Assembly (NCBI GenBank): GCA_029876055.1
Contig: CM056874.1
Location: forward strand, 8,122,001 to 8,186,000
DNA length: 64,000 bases
Direction: 5' to 3'
From: Madurella fahalii
Lineage: Eukaryota > Ascomycota > Sordariomycetes > Sordariales
Below, in pieces: positions 10,084 to 21,047 of this stretch. The position numbers were made by a program, and so were the translations under genes. The notes beneath the pieces were generated by a model, which had not been told where the DNA came from, did no database searches, and saw only the letters and a program-made list of their open reading frames with translations. The first letter of the stretch is position 1. Each line of letters begins with the position of its first letter.

Positions 10084-12084
10084 TCACTGTCCGTGAGAAC
10101 CAGCCTGGTCGGCAACAATAAGCTTTCCAGTCTCTTGACCAAACGCATCCACCGCAGGGAAGCGTGCCCTGCGTTCGAGGTCATCAAGCGGGATGTGCGA
10201 GCGGATATACCTGGGTCAGGTCAGCAACATGTACCAAATATCGCCAACCCAAAAGGAGCAAAAGAAAAAGAGAGAAATGAAATAACTTACTTCTCCCTCC
10301 CATCATCCTCAGGGTTATAATCCCAGCTCGTGAACCTCCCCTTGATCAGCGCGGCCCACACCAGCCTCCTCTTCCTCTGCGAGTGCAGCACGTCCTTGGT
10401 GATGCCCTCGAAATCCCACTTGGCTCGCGCCTCGGCCTCGAACGCATCAAACACCCTCTTCACCTTCTCATCCCTCACCACGGCCCCGCTCCGCACCAGA
10501 TCCTCCAGCTCGAGCGGATCCGCCTCCATGTCGTACAGCTGCGACCCGTCCGCTGGGCAGGTCACGTACTTCCACTTACCGCGGCGGATCATCATGAGCG
10601 GGCGGACGGTGCCCTCGCCCGTGTACTCGGCAAAGACCTCGTCGTGGCCGTCGGCCGAGCGGCCTTCGAGGTGCGGAAGCAGGGAGACGCCGTCCATGGG
10701 GAGGAAGGGGGCTGGTTTGGTGCCCGCGAGGTCGCACATGGTGGGGAGGATGTCGAGGGTCGAGACATTGGAAGTGACGCGGTGCGGGGCGAACCACTGG
10801 GGGTATGAAACCAGGAGGGGGACGCGGGCAGAAGACTCAAAGTAGTTCATCTTGTACCTGCGAGTGGGTGAGTAGCTGTTGCAGTGTGCGGGGTTTGGCC
10901 CAGGGACAGAAGCGCCTTACCAGAGCCCTCTCTCACCGAGCATATCTCCATGGTCGCCACTGAAGACGATAATAGTGTTATCGTCCAGCCGGCACCGCTT
11001 GAGCACATCGAGCAGCTTGCCGACACAGTCATCGACGTAGCTGACGGCGCCATAGTAGGCCCGCCGCGCGCGCTTGATCTGTTCATCGCTGAACTCGTTG
11101 TCCCAGAGGTCGCAAACCTTGAGGAGGCGCTTGCTGTGCGGATCTTGTTGCTCCTTGGGAATCCGAACCTTGGGCAGGTCGATATCGACGCCCTCGTAGA
11201 GATCCCAGTACTTTTGCTCGATGGTGTACGGATCGTGCGGGTGCGTCAGGGAGACCTACGTCACGCCCTGTCAGCCCAACTTCTGGTTCTTACACTTACA
11301 CCCGCCCACACATGGGTGCATGTATGTACACAAGCAACCAATCGCGGAACCTCCCGATGTTCAATCTCGGAACAATGCGCTCCACACTTACCGTCAAACA
11401 AAACGGCCTTGCCCCGGGCCCTTCCCGCACGTGGTCATACAAGAACTGCGTCGACCGATACATGACCTCCTCGTCGTAATCCAGCTGATTACTCCGCACA
11501 CAGACCCCGGCCTGCAAAATGGAGCTCGCATTGTGGTACCATTCCAACCTGGTATCAGGTTCATCCCAGTTGACGACCCAGCCAAAGTCGCCCGGGTAGA
11601 TGTCGCTTGTCAGGCGCGTCTCGTAGCCGTGCAGCTGGTCGCCGACAAAGTGCATCTTGCCCGCCAGCACCGTATGGTACCCCTGCAGGCGGAGGTAGTG
11701 GGCGTAGGTTGGGATGTCACTCGAAATCTGGGTAGCGTTGTCGAAGGCGCCGATTTTCATGGGGAGCAGGCCCGTGATCATGCTCATGCGAGACGGGGCG
11801 CACAGCGGGGACGGGCAGTAGGCCGAGTCGAACTGGACCGACTTGGCGGCCAGGGCGTCCAGGTTCGGCGTGAGGATCTGCGAGTCCGGGTTGTACATCT
11901 TCAACTGGGGGGCGGCCAGCTGGTCGGCCATGATGTACAGGATGTTGGGCCGCTTCTCGGCTCCATTGCGGGCACCATTGAGCGTGCCGTTGCGGGTGCC
12001 ATTAGCGTTGCCGCCGCCCCGGGTGAGGTTAACGGGGACGCCCGGCGCCGGAGAGGGCGGGAGGGAGTTGAGGTCTGGGGACAT
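10084..12084 (-). CDS. choline sulfatase
   Basis: Four exons: 12084-11392, 11255-10921, 10857-10291 and 10210-10084, all with GT-AG introns and consistent phases, giving 573 residues. Type-I sulfatase features are clear. NILYIMADQ holds the first metal-binding Asp. CAPSR at residues 95-99 has Cys95 as the formylglycine precursor. GKMHFVGDQ, VVFSGDHGDMLG and the late choline-sulfatase segment KYIRSHIPLDDLERRARF are all present. The enzyme would hydrolyse choline-O-sulfate to choline and sulfate, releasing stored sulfur. No signal peptide is evident, suggesting a cytosolic enzyme. The N-terminal 40 residues are Asn/Gly/Thr-rich and not conserved in the family. An exact CYS3-type palindrome lies upstream, fitting sulfur control. 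Confidence 0.9.
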
Positions 12085-13301
12085 TGCTTTGGGTTAGGGA
12101 GAAAAAGGGCGTGAGTGTATGGAGTACGGGATTCTACCACGCCACGGCGTGTGCTTCAGCCCTATGGCCCGTTCCGTGAGCCTTAGACGAGTTTGTTGTG
12201 AAGGAAAGTGTATGCCAAGGAAGCCAGTGTCAAGCTAAGGACAAGACGACGGGTTAGGTGGCGTTTCCTATTCCACTTGGAAGAGAAATCGATAAGAGAG
12301 GCGTCGGACCCCCACGGAAAGCGCTCTATAAACGTTAGGGACAAGCGGGTGCGAGGATGACTACCGGAGCACGCAACGCTTTCTGACGCAATATCGCGAG
12401 CGCGGATGATGGCGCCATCCAGAGACGGGATGAGAGAACATGGCGAGCAGATCTGACTGCATTTATTCCCCGGCGGCCAAACACCGGGGACCGCTGCATT
12501 GGACGGACCAGTGGATCCAGCGATCTCGCAACCTCTTAGGTTCCACTACGCTATCGGCGTTCTGGAGCCAAACATGGCCAACATGTGGCGGTGAGCTTTC
12601 GCTGTCGGTGTTCTTGAAGCTTCTGCGTGGGTTTGTTTAGCAAATCAGAACCCCCAGAGATGGTTAGGCTGTGTAACTCGGACCCCTGCAGCTACCTGAC
12701 AACTTGGGGGCTCCAGCCAACAATCTTGAAGCATTTCGGATGCAACATGGCCGGAACATCGGGTGCCTTATCACGGGCACGAGGGACGACAGGGACAAAT
12801 TTTCGGGTTGCAGCCGCAGCCATGCAAGGTTATGTGTGGGGAAATTCGGGATCCCCCAAAGCGCTAAAAAAGGCCTGGAACCGGAGTGACCCGTCCACGC
12901 CAACGTAGTTTTTTTTTTCTTCTCCCCCGCGATAGCGCACCACGCTCCCTCCGGGGAACTCGGGGGTTATCCGAGCCGCAAGCAACGGCAATACTTTGGT
13001 CACAGCCCCAATGTTGCAGTGAGACACCTGGCGGTCAAGAATTGAACGATTGGCGATAGATTCGCGGCAGGTGAGCACATGACGACGCCCGCGGACCATT
13101 GTCAAGCGGTCTCGACCGCGACGAGAACTGGTCTAGCTGGGGAGTTGGCGCGGGCGGGGATCCTGTCACATGGGCTGAACAACCGTCAAGATATCCATGA
13201 CAAAGAGAAAACGGGAGTTATTATGATTAACCACTCAAGATAGAAGAAACCGCGGCCCGCGCCCGGAATTGAAGCCCAAATCCAAACCCAGAGCTGGCAC
13301 A
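12085..13301. other. choline sulfatase promoter region
   Basis: About 1.2 kb without a credible gene. It contains the CYS3-like site at 12409-12418 and an interrupted T-run near 12908-12920. Chance frames of 60-90 residues are ignored. Confidence 0.5.
12409..12418. promoter_or_regulatory. CYS3-type sulfur-control binding site
   Basis: The sequence ATGGCGCCAT fits the published Neurospora CYS3 bZIP consensus ATGRYRYCAT at every position. It is palindromic and lies 325 bases upstream of the choline sulfatase ATG. In Neurospora, choline sulfatase is one of the sulfur-catabolic enzymes under cys-3 control. Binding in this organism is inferred. Confidence 0.6.
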
Positions 13302-14229
13302 CTAACCGCGGCGGCGCGTTGTCGGACCTTTGGTTTTCGGTGTTGCTGTTGTCGTGGCGGCCGAGGGCGCCGAGACCGGGACTTCCTTCCGCTTGCCTTT
13401 GGCCTTGGCCGACGGCGCATTCCAGTAGTAGAGCATCTGCAGCGCCAGCACCAGGTTGAGCGCGAAGCCTGCGACAAACCCGTATAGGATTAGCTTGTCG
13501 TCCACCTCTTGCAGTGTCGTAAAAATGCGCGTGAGCGAGCCGAGGAGGTAATTGAAGACCTGTGTTTTGCGGACCGCAACGTCAGCGCCATGTCCGGAAC
13601 GGGCATTATCATCATCACAATAGTGTACTCACCGTGAACGCGCTCAGCTGTCCGGTGCCTCCCTCCTGCCAGATCGCCAGGATCTGCGGGACTTTGCTCG
13701 CAACCCCGAGCGCGCCGGCCCCGACCTGAAGGTAACTCAGCTTCTGCATATCCAGCATTCCTTGGCTAAACAGCGTCACCGCGCTCGTCGCGAGCGCGGC
13801 AACAAACAGCGCCGCCATGCTGGCCCGGCCGGAATAGTTGAGCACGAGCACAGTGATGATGACATTCTGGCCTAGCACGAGCGCCGTCTCGCCGTAGGTG
13901 CTGAAGGGGAACGCATTGCGGACGTTGTAGGCGAGAGAGATGAGATAGCTGCTCGTCTCGAGCAGGTACGAGAGGAACGAGACGCCGCTGGCCGACTGCG
14001 ACCGCACCAGCTTGACGATCTGCGGCACCTTTACGATCGACGAGGCACCCACGATGCCGATCCCCAGCGCCTTGCTGACAGCCAGCTTGACGCACTCAGT
14101 ATTCTCGAGGTCGACGTCGAGCAGCAGCGCCTTGTAGCACGTGTCCCCGATGATGGACACGCCCAGGTCGCGGATCGGGCCCGGCAGATTGTGCGTGATC
14201 GGCTGCAGCGCAGAGCGGAGCGCGTCCAT
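13302..14229 (-). CDS. mannose-P-dolichol utilization defect 1 homologue (PQ-loop)
   Basis: Two exons: 14229-13633 and 13559-13302, joined in phase 0, giving 284 residues. Two PQ-loop repeats are visible, each with its signature proline-glutamine pair: SIVKVPQIVKLV near residue 65 and ASKVPQILAIWQ near residue 180. Seven or so hydrophobic segments surround them. The length and the basic tail ending TTRRRG fit fungal MPDU1/Lec35 proteins. These are needed in the ER for normal use of dolichol-phosphate mannose and glucose in N-glycan and GPI-anchor assembly. The exact molecular action of the family is unsettled. The neighbouring genes are not related in function. Confidence 0.88.
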
Positions 14230-15062
14230 CTTTGCTGTGTTTTGTCCGGCTTGTCTATCGTTATGGAAGGACGGCTAGGTCTGCCGGCTCAAGGTCGGGT
14301 GCCGCTCTCCAGATTCGCGGGTGCAATCGAGATACCCTCAGGCGTTAACGTTGGGGGTTGGAAGGATTTGAAGTGCCAGCGGAGCGCGTCCAGAAAATAA
14401 TCCCCCAAACGTCATTCGGCCCCACAGCGAGGCTTACACCGAAGACGGGACTGGAGTTTACGTGTCCTCGGACAACACCAGAGACTTGCTAACCAGTGCC
14501 TAAAGAGTTCCCAGTCGGATTTGGACCAGCACCTGGTCAACATGTCATTCAGAAGGGATTGCCTTTCTCAAAACGAGGCGCATATTGCGCAGAGCCGCTC
14601 CTGGCTTTGCTGTTATCACTGCCAAGCAATTGCCGAGGAGCCGTGTGATGGCAACGACGAGAGGGCGAATACCCAGTCCACCACCAGCACCAGTAATTTC
14701 GTCCTCATCCCAAACTGAAATGAGGCATGCAGGCATGCTAGATAGCCGATATGCATACAAGTACAGTTATTATCAACAACCCTAAAACCGTGCCGATCAG
14801 CCGATACGGCGCGCTTTCACGATTGAAAATGGCCCGCTAAATCTCAAGCAAGACGCTCAAGGCGCGGGGCCCCGCAGGGTCGAGCCAGCAAAGATACCTC
14901 TGGTTCAAGTCCTCCCAAGAGTGCGTGGAAAGATAAATCCCTAGCCCACAAACCCCCCAAACCCAGTGCCATAAAATGGAGAAAGGACGAGACCGAAAAA
15001 AAGAAAAATTTAAAATGGAATAAAATAAAATAAAAAAAGCTGAGGAAACCCGATCGACCAGA
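14230..15062. other. intergenic spacer
   Basis: MPDU1 promoter side and the 3' flank of the chromodomain gene. It includes an A/T-rich AATAAAATAAAA stretch near 15010-15040 that could serve 3'-end formation of the chromodomain mRNA. No gene is seen. Confidence 0.45.
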
Positions 15063-16368
15063 TCACGCCCGAGCTCTCCGCCTCTTCCCTGCTGGCCGCC
15101 CAGGCCCCTTGCCCGTTTTCACCGGCTTCGCGGCCTTCGCTGGCCGCCCCCTCGCAGCCCTCGCCGGCTTTGTCTTCCCCTCTTCCACCTCGGATCCAGA
15201 GCCTTCCTTCGCGGCAGCAGTGCTCTTTGAGGCCATTTTGGCCTCGGCCTTCTTCTTCTTGGCGTCAAACTTGCGTACCAGGTCGAGGGCGCCCTTGAGG
15301 TTCTTTTTCGGCTCCCACGTGTTGTCGCTCTCTGGGTAATCTTTCCACTTCACAAGATACATGTGCTCCATCGTGTCGGCGTCGATGGCCGAGTCGACAA
15401 TCTCCTCGACCTCGTATTCGCCCTTAGGGACCTGGCCATTGGCGGTTGCCTCCTTCTTGCGGCGGCCGGCCTTCTTTGCTGGCTCTTCGGTAGACTGCTG
15501 TGTGCTGGTTAGACTCCTGTTTTTGTTATTCCAGAGGTGTAATGTGTGCTGCGGTGCTTACAGTAGACAACTTGGGGCGGCCACGAGTGGGCTTCTTGGC
15601 GGCCTTTGCGGCAAGTCGCGCGCTTGCAGCAGCACCCGCAATACGGGGAGGGCGTCCACGCTTCTTTGGTGCCGGCGCAGGCTCCGGCTCACTTTCTGAT
15701 TCTGGCTCCTGCTCTGACTCCGGCTCCGGCTCTGGCTCTAGCCCTAATTCAGGCTCAGGTTCCTGCTCAGATTCGAGTGCCGCAGCCTTGCGCTTGCGGC
15801 CGGTGCTACGGCCGGCGCTCTCCACGGTCGCGGCACCCTTGACCGAGCGGGGCGTCCTGGCAGCCGCCGACCTGGCGGGAGTGGTAGACGTGGCGGAAGC
15901 CGAGAGCGACGGCCTGCCGCGCTCCCTGGTGGTTGATGGGGCCGACATGGGTGAGTCCACCTCGCCCTTGTTCTCCAGGCTCATGTCCGCCTCGGGGAGA
16001 TCCGACGGTATGGGTGCTGGCGCCTGGTCATCAAGCGTGACGACCGTTGGACCCGAGCCTGCACCCCTCGGTGATGGCTCTCGGGAATAGTCCACTTCAA
16101 CTGAGCTACGAAATGAACGTTAATATGCGGTGCGAGTAAAGATGATGTGAGAGGAAACGACCGCCGGGTTCAATGCAATTTTGCGGACTACTTGAGCAGT
16201 GCAATGAGGACATGGGAACTGTTGCGTTTAAAACCCGCGGAAACGCAAATACGCGATTGGCCAGGTGCTGTGAGATAAAGGCGTCGGGACATACCCGAGA
16301 AGATCGCTCTGCACCAGAGGAGGGCTGATGTCCCTCTCTAGTGAGAACAAGTCCCCACCATACGGCAT
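15063..16368 (-). CDS. chromodomain protein with AT-hook-like basic motifs
   Basis: Proposed exons: 16368-16295, 16105-15562 and 15497-15063 (350 residues). The second exon starts without an ATG, and the short first exon (MPYGGDLFSLERDISPP) supplies one with a matching phase and a GTATGT donor. Residues about 233-285 form a chromodomain (YEVEEIVD ... YLVKWKDYPESDNTWEP) with aromatic cage positions Tyr, Trp and Tyr/Trp present. This suggests binding of methylated histone lysine. RGRP-type motifs (KRGRPPR, TRGRPK, ARGRPAK) resemble AT-hooks, and a long Glu-Pro repeat lies between residues 135 and 175. No chromoshadow domain follows, so it is not a standard HP1. A CDP-2-like heterochromatin protein is possible but unproven. 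The last intron's 3' site could shift by three bases (15497 or 15494). Confidence 0.78.
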
Positions 16369-17622
16369 CTTGAATCGCAGGTTGTGGATGTTGAAGGACG
16401 GCTGGTATTCTCTGTGGGGACAACCGTCCAGTACGCGACTGAGCAGCCTTGTTTGAGAGGCTCAAGCGCGTTGTAAACCTACGCTGTGTTGCAGGGTCAG
16501 ATGAGCTACGAATTTCGAGGAAATTTCAGATGGAGATTGACAATCTGTTTTCTCACCTCTGTTGAAATAAATATGCGCGCCTTGCTTTCAATGACTTGCA
16601 AATTAAGAGGATGAACGGCGTCCTGCACAAGGACCGAGGCACGCCGTGGATGATGTAAACACGTTGTTGGGGTGTTCTGGGGTTCAGTGTGCAGAAGCAA
16701 AATGGACTGGGAAAAACGGATTAGGTAATGCACGGAAATTGTTGCTGTAAACCCTGGTGTCCTCAGCCATCCACGCGGGGTATTAGCTACACCAGCCTAG
16801 CACTCTCTCGCAAGTCGCAACGCTCTTTCCATTCTTTTCGCCTATTGAGGCCAATGTCCCCAATCCAGAAGGTTGGACGAGTTTCCCGGCATTACCACAA
16901 TGACCACAATCCATGATAGCACGGAACCGAAGCAGGTCGGTCAATCCAAACAAATTTGTAAAGGAAGGAAGTGACTAGCTTTACACCGCCTTCATATATC
17001 TCCGACAACGAAGGTGCGAGCCGGCCTGGTTTAGAGAAACGCATTGCGATCAATTATTCTTGGCAGCTATTGAATGTTTTGGATCTCTTTCGGGCCCATG
17101 TTGAAGAGGCCATACCTTAGTTGATTATCGCGGATGTTTGGATAAGACTATAACCCTCCTGCAAACCGGCGTTTTTGAACCTCGGGCCTTTTATTCGACG
17201 ATCTCGGTAACACACCACGCCAACCCGCCCCCTTATCCGTTTGAATCCACACCTCAAGGTGGATGGATGGTGAAACACAGGATGCGGTTTCCATCGCAGC
17301 CGCCTGTGCCGGTCGAACCTCTGACAACGGAAGCCGTGCCTTTCCAACGAAGACTTCCGATATCATTGTCGAGTGCCGGATACGAATGTTTCCCTACTTG
17401 GTGGGACTCGTAGTGCAGGGAAAAAGGTAACCACGGGTTCCTATGAATTACCCAGATATCATTAGGATTTATCTATTTAGGTGATCCCAGATATAGGTGG
17501 GTAATACCCTGATCCAGGTTTAAGTAAGGGACTAAATTAGAATGGCACTTGTAATCAGCTCTATGATCACATTCGAATACTGGTGTAAGTCAACGGAGTT
17601 TCTTGGACTTGACTCCTCTTGC
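16369..17622. other. gene-free spacer
   Basis: AT-richer sequence between the chromodomain gene promoter and the 3' end of the H3-like gene. Stops are frequent in all frames and no feature is supported. Confidence 0.45.
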
Positions 17623-18210
17623 CTACTTTCTCTTTTCATCCCTTGACTTGTTTATAGTAGCAAGTGCAGTCGCATGTGCCTCCATGGTCCTGCAGATGGC
17701 CTGCACTAGGTGCATGTCCTTGCACATCAACGTGACCGTCTTGGCATGGATGGTCGTTAAATTGCTCGCTAAATTGTGTTAGGATGATTATAATAGGTGA
17801 TTACAACAAGAAACTTGCCGGTAAAGTAGTCCACGAGGAATAACTCCGCCGCCCCTTGAATTGCACATAATGCAGCTGGCTCAAGCCGAGCATCTGGTAT
17901 ATGCTGCCTCACAACCCCCTTAGCCAGCCGCATAAATGGTGTCCGAGGGATTAAAAATTCGATGTCTTTCTGCCAGAATCGAATCTCCTGCAACGTACGC
18001 GCTAGACTAATTAGATCAGCTGTAAATAAGAAATATGATGCGTTACTTGCTGCCATGTGCAATGCGACGTAGCTGTTGCCGAACGGCATTGGTACACCCT
18101 CCCTTAGGGGCTTCAATATCAACCGGCCGACGACGGCGATACCTCGTATCCATGAAAGGTTTTTTCTTGTAGGACCGCGCAATTGCCGCGGGAGACCGAA
18201 TGTTAGCCAT
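17623..18210 (-). CDS. highly divergent histone H3-like protein
   Basis: Proposed exons: 18210-18047, 18006-17815 and 17764-17623, giving about 165 residues. The middle exon reads EIRFWQKDIEFLI, then PFMRLAKGVVRQ, AALCAIQGAAELFLVDYF. After splicing it continues NNLTTIHAKTVTLMCKDMHL. These align without gaps to H3 helices aN to a3 (canonical EIRRYQK, PFQRLVREIA, ALQEAxEAYLVxLFEDTN, NLCAIHAKRVT, KDIQLARR). The spacing between helices 1 and 2 equals canonical H3 and lacks the two-residue insertion of CENP-A. The proposed tail is Arg/Lys-rich but has no ARKS motif. A C-terminal extension of about 25 residues follows helix 3. Uncertain points: the 40-base first intron is very short and the second uses a GAG acceptor. 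The histone-fold homology is firmer than the splice model. It may be a functioning variant or a recent pseudogene. Confidence 0.7.
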
Positions 18211-19189
18211 GCTGGATGCGGGAGCCGAGGTGTTCTGATCGATCAAGGCTTGCCCAGGTTCCTAGCGAAGGCGCCGTGAGTTCGTCGGTAAATTGTTGGA
18301 TGTTTCGTAATTACCTTGGCCATTATTGGATAATCGAAGACGCAGATGTTGCCGAGCACAGTTTCAGTTCTGATCCTCCGAAGCTACGCAAATGGTTCCT
18401 TAACTAACTTTCCAATTGCGGTACTTGAATATTGGGCACTCAATCCTTGAATCGAAACTAAATTGAGGGATATAAGCCATATCAATCAGGTTTGATCGGA
18501 GAGTTCCGTTGTTGCCGCAAGTTGATAGAATATTGGTCTGGGGAGATACAGAAGAGTCCGCCCCTGATACAATAACTTCTTTGGAGGCTAGTTTGTGTAC
18601 GCTAGCAATATGGTAGGGCAATAACACCAGCTCGTTGACAGAGTACCAGAGGTTCACTCTGAAACCCTGGCGGCACGTGCAAAACACGGCTTGTTTGCGC
18701 AGAGCGCCAAAGGGCGCTGCTTCGGGCTCGCTTCATGTATAGCTTCTCTCTCCAAGCGCTATTTGAATATTAATTAGGTAATCGCCACCTCTTTAGAAGT
18801 CTTGCTTTAGTGTGGACGAGTTCCCTTCTTAAGCTCTACTTTTAGCAAGTGCGACGAAAGCAACTCAGAACCCGGGTGAGTATCTTCAACATCGATATCA
18901 TACCAAATGGCCCAAGTCCTGGTTGATGGTTAGGCTCCGTGGTATTGTGGTACTTGTGTTGCAAAAGCGGAACCGCAATTGCAGGGCAGCAATTGCACCT
19001 TAAGTGTCACAACTTGCCACCCATGCCAGGTGCTATATGCAGATACGCTAACCTACCCCGCAAGAAGTGTTAAGCGCAGAATTTTTCATTTCTCACTTGT
19101 GTTTCACCTTATTCTCTCTTTACTCGGCGAACTCGTTATGACTCTTCTAAGCCTCTACTCTGAGCAATAGGCACTGCCAGACGCTTCCA
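18211..19189. other. gene-free spacer upstream of the H3-like gene
   Basis: AT-rich, with only short frames. It would contain the promoter of the H3-like gene. No conserved histone-promoter motif was recognised. Confidence 0.4.
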
Positions 19190-19990
19190 ATGTCAGCATC
19201 AGACTCATCTAGGCCGATACCCCAAGCTGAACCTCCGCAGCCAGTTGGCCTACTCTCAGTCCAAGCAAAGCGCCTGGTCTAGACCGTTCAGCGACCCATT
19301 ACCACCTCAATATTCGTCATGCCTACGGATCTAGATCCGGGTGCGCCTAGGGAACCTACTTCCGGCAGACCATTGCCGGCAGGAGCTGGCACCCCGTCTC
19401 GCAGGAGGCCCTCACGGACAGCAAGCCAGCTTCAATCACGGTGCAATCGTCAGACCTTGGCGACTGGGCGGGCAGATGGTGGGAGCTGCATTATGAGCAC
19501 GACGATCAGGAGGATGAGGACGAAGAGGAAGGCGACGAGTCCGGCTTGGGACCGAACAAGTTGCTCGGGTTGCGGAGAGACGAGCCCCAAGGACCATAAG
19601 CCGCTGGTTGTGGAGGCCTTGGAGAAGCCGTATGTTACGGTCCACGACTTTGTGACGGCTGTGCACCAGTGGCTGATAGCCCATCGGGAGGAGATCCTGC
19701 AGGCCAGAAGCTTGGGCGAGGACACGCCGGCTACTCCTAACGCAAACTTAGTGGTGGTGGCTATCTAGCCCGAGTATGTGAGCACCAGGGATGAGGGGGG
19801 TTGGCTCTTCCATACGAGGTGGACCCGCGACAACGCTCATCATTTCAAAGGCCCTATGAGTCAATATGGCCTGAGTAAGAGATCTAGGGCGGCTGAGGCG
19901 CAGGACGAGGGCAGAGGGGCACAAAGAGGGGGCATGCGGACTAGTCGTAGTCCGCTAGAAGGTGTTAAAAAAAAAAAAAAAAAAAGAAAG
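19190..19990 (+). pseudogene. frameshifted gene of unknown function
   Basis: Coding-like sequence broken across frames. An ATG at 19190 gives a short Pro/Ser-rich start (MSASDSSRPIPQ) that stops. After a possible splice at 19350 a frame reads GDWAGRWWELHYEHDD followed by an acidic run and LLGLRRDEPQG. Near 19593 the sense shifts to another frame, which reads KPLVVEALEKPYVTVHDFV and TAVHQWLIAHREEIL and stops at 19768. A third piece, EGGWLFHTRWTRDN, follows. The VTVHDFVTAVHxWL pattern resembles uncharacterised fungal proteins I cannot name precisely. A 19-A run closes the block at 19967-19985. It is most likely a decayed copy, though an unrecognised intron could rescue part of it. Confidence 0.4.
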
Positions 19991-20892
19991 TGACGGCACT
20001 TATTATGCATGAGGGCCCCCAAACCCGAGTTCACGAATACCACAGTAGCCGGGCAGACCACGGTCGATGTGCCAATTTACATACCCCAAATCTCCCGATT
20101 TCCAAAGTGTGACTTCAGAACTTTAACACCCCACAAAGTTTCTGCAGAGCCGACCACCAACTATCATGTGCATAAACTTAAGCTTTTCCAAAAGAAGTCA
20201 CTTAGTCGAAGGTGCGGTCCCGTGCAAACTTGATATTGTTATCTTGGGACCCTGTGGCTCGGCCTTGTCAGCGTTGACGATAACATGTAAGTAGCTGCCG
20301 TTCTCGCCGCACAAAGACAGCAGCGAAGCCCTTCTCTGCTCCCGGGTGGCGCTCTGTCACTGCGGTTTCGCAATAAGTGACGGGCGAGTGCGTTCGCGGA
20401 TCATGATTGATATGCCTGGCCGGCATGAGTGCGATGCCGGCGCCGAACGGGAGCAGCATCCGGCCCACTCAACTGCCCAAGCTCTGGCGGCATGACCGCG
20501 GGCGGGCCGCTGTTAGTGTCAGCGAAGTAGCGCGGGCACATTGTTGCGTACCTAACTCAATATTCTCGGGATCAAGGTTCCTGCGGTTGGCTGCATAAGG
20601 TATATTCTAACCGTGTAAGTTGATTGGTCGTTTCTCAGTGGGTCCACCAGTGCCTCGGGTACAGGTGTGGCCAAGTTCACTTGTCCCTTGTAAACACACA
20701 AGGCTACTCGCACAGAGTGTCTGAACCAGGTGCAGGTCCGGTTGATTACCGATGTGTCTGGACTAGCTATTGGCATTCCTTGCCAAAGTTTCATGTTCCT
20801 GGGATGCGCGGCAGGATGACTACGGAGAAAGGCATTGACGAGTCATCGCTTGTCACTCGGATTGCGGCGTCGTCAACGGCAAGATCCGACCG

Positions 20893-21047
20893 GCTCGACG
20901 GTGGTTATCATTGGCGCCGGTCTTGACGGGCCTTGTCGTTCTAGTGCACTCGCCTATCCTTATTATCATGATTGACACCAGCCCGGGCCGACCTAAGGTC
21001 GCTACCAAGACAGACGCTCAGGACAAGCATACCGAGGTTGGATGATA
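20893..21047 (+). pseudogene. remnant of an FAD-dependent oxidase (D-amino-acid-oxidase-like) N-terminus
   Basis: One frame reads STVVIIGAGLDGPCRSSALA, a GxGxxG dinucleotide-binding start like those of DAO-type flavoproteins. After a frame change it continues MIDTSPGRPKVATKTD, again similar to the second strand of such enzymes. The frame ends at a stop by 21047 and nothing further of the enzyme is recognisable. The match is short, so the assignment is tentative. Confidence 0.3.

Noticed and set aside
11221..12114. 297-residue plus-strand frame
   Set aside because: A shadow of choline sulfatase exon 1 on the other strand.
17623..18210. The H3-like gene as the centromeric H3 (CENP-A/CenH3)
   Set aside because: The spacing between helices 1 and 2 equals canonical H3, without the two extra residues typical of CENP-A, and the core is too divergent from fungal CenH3.
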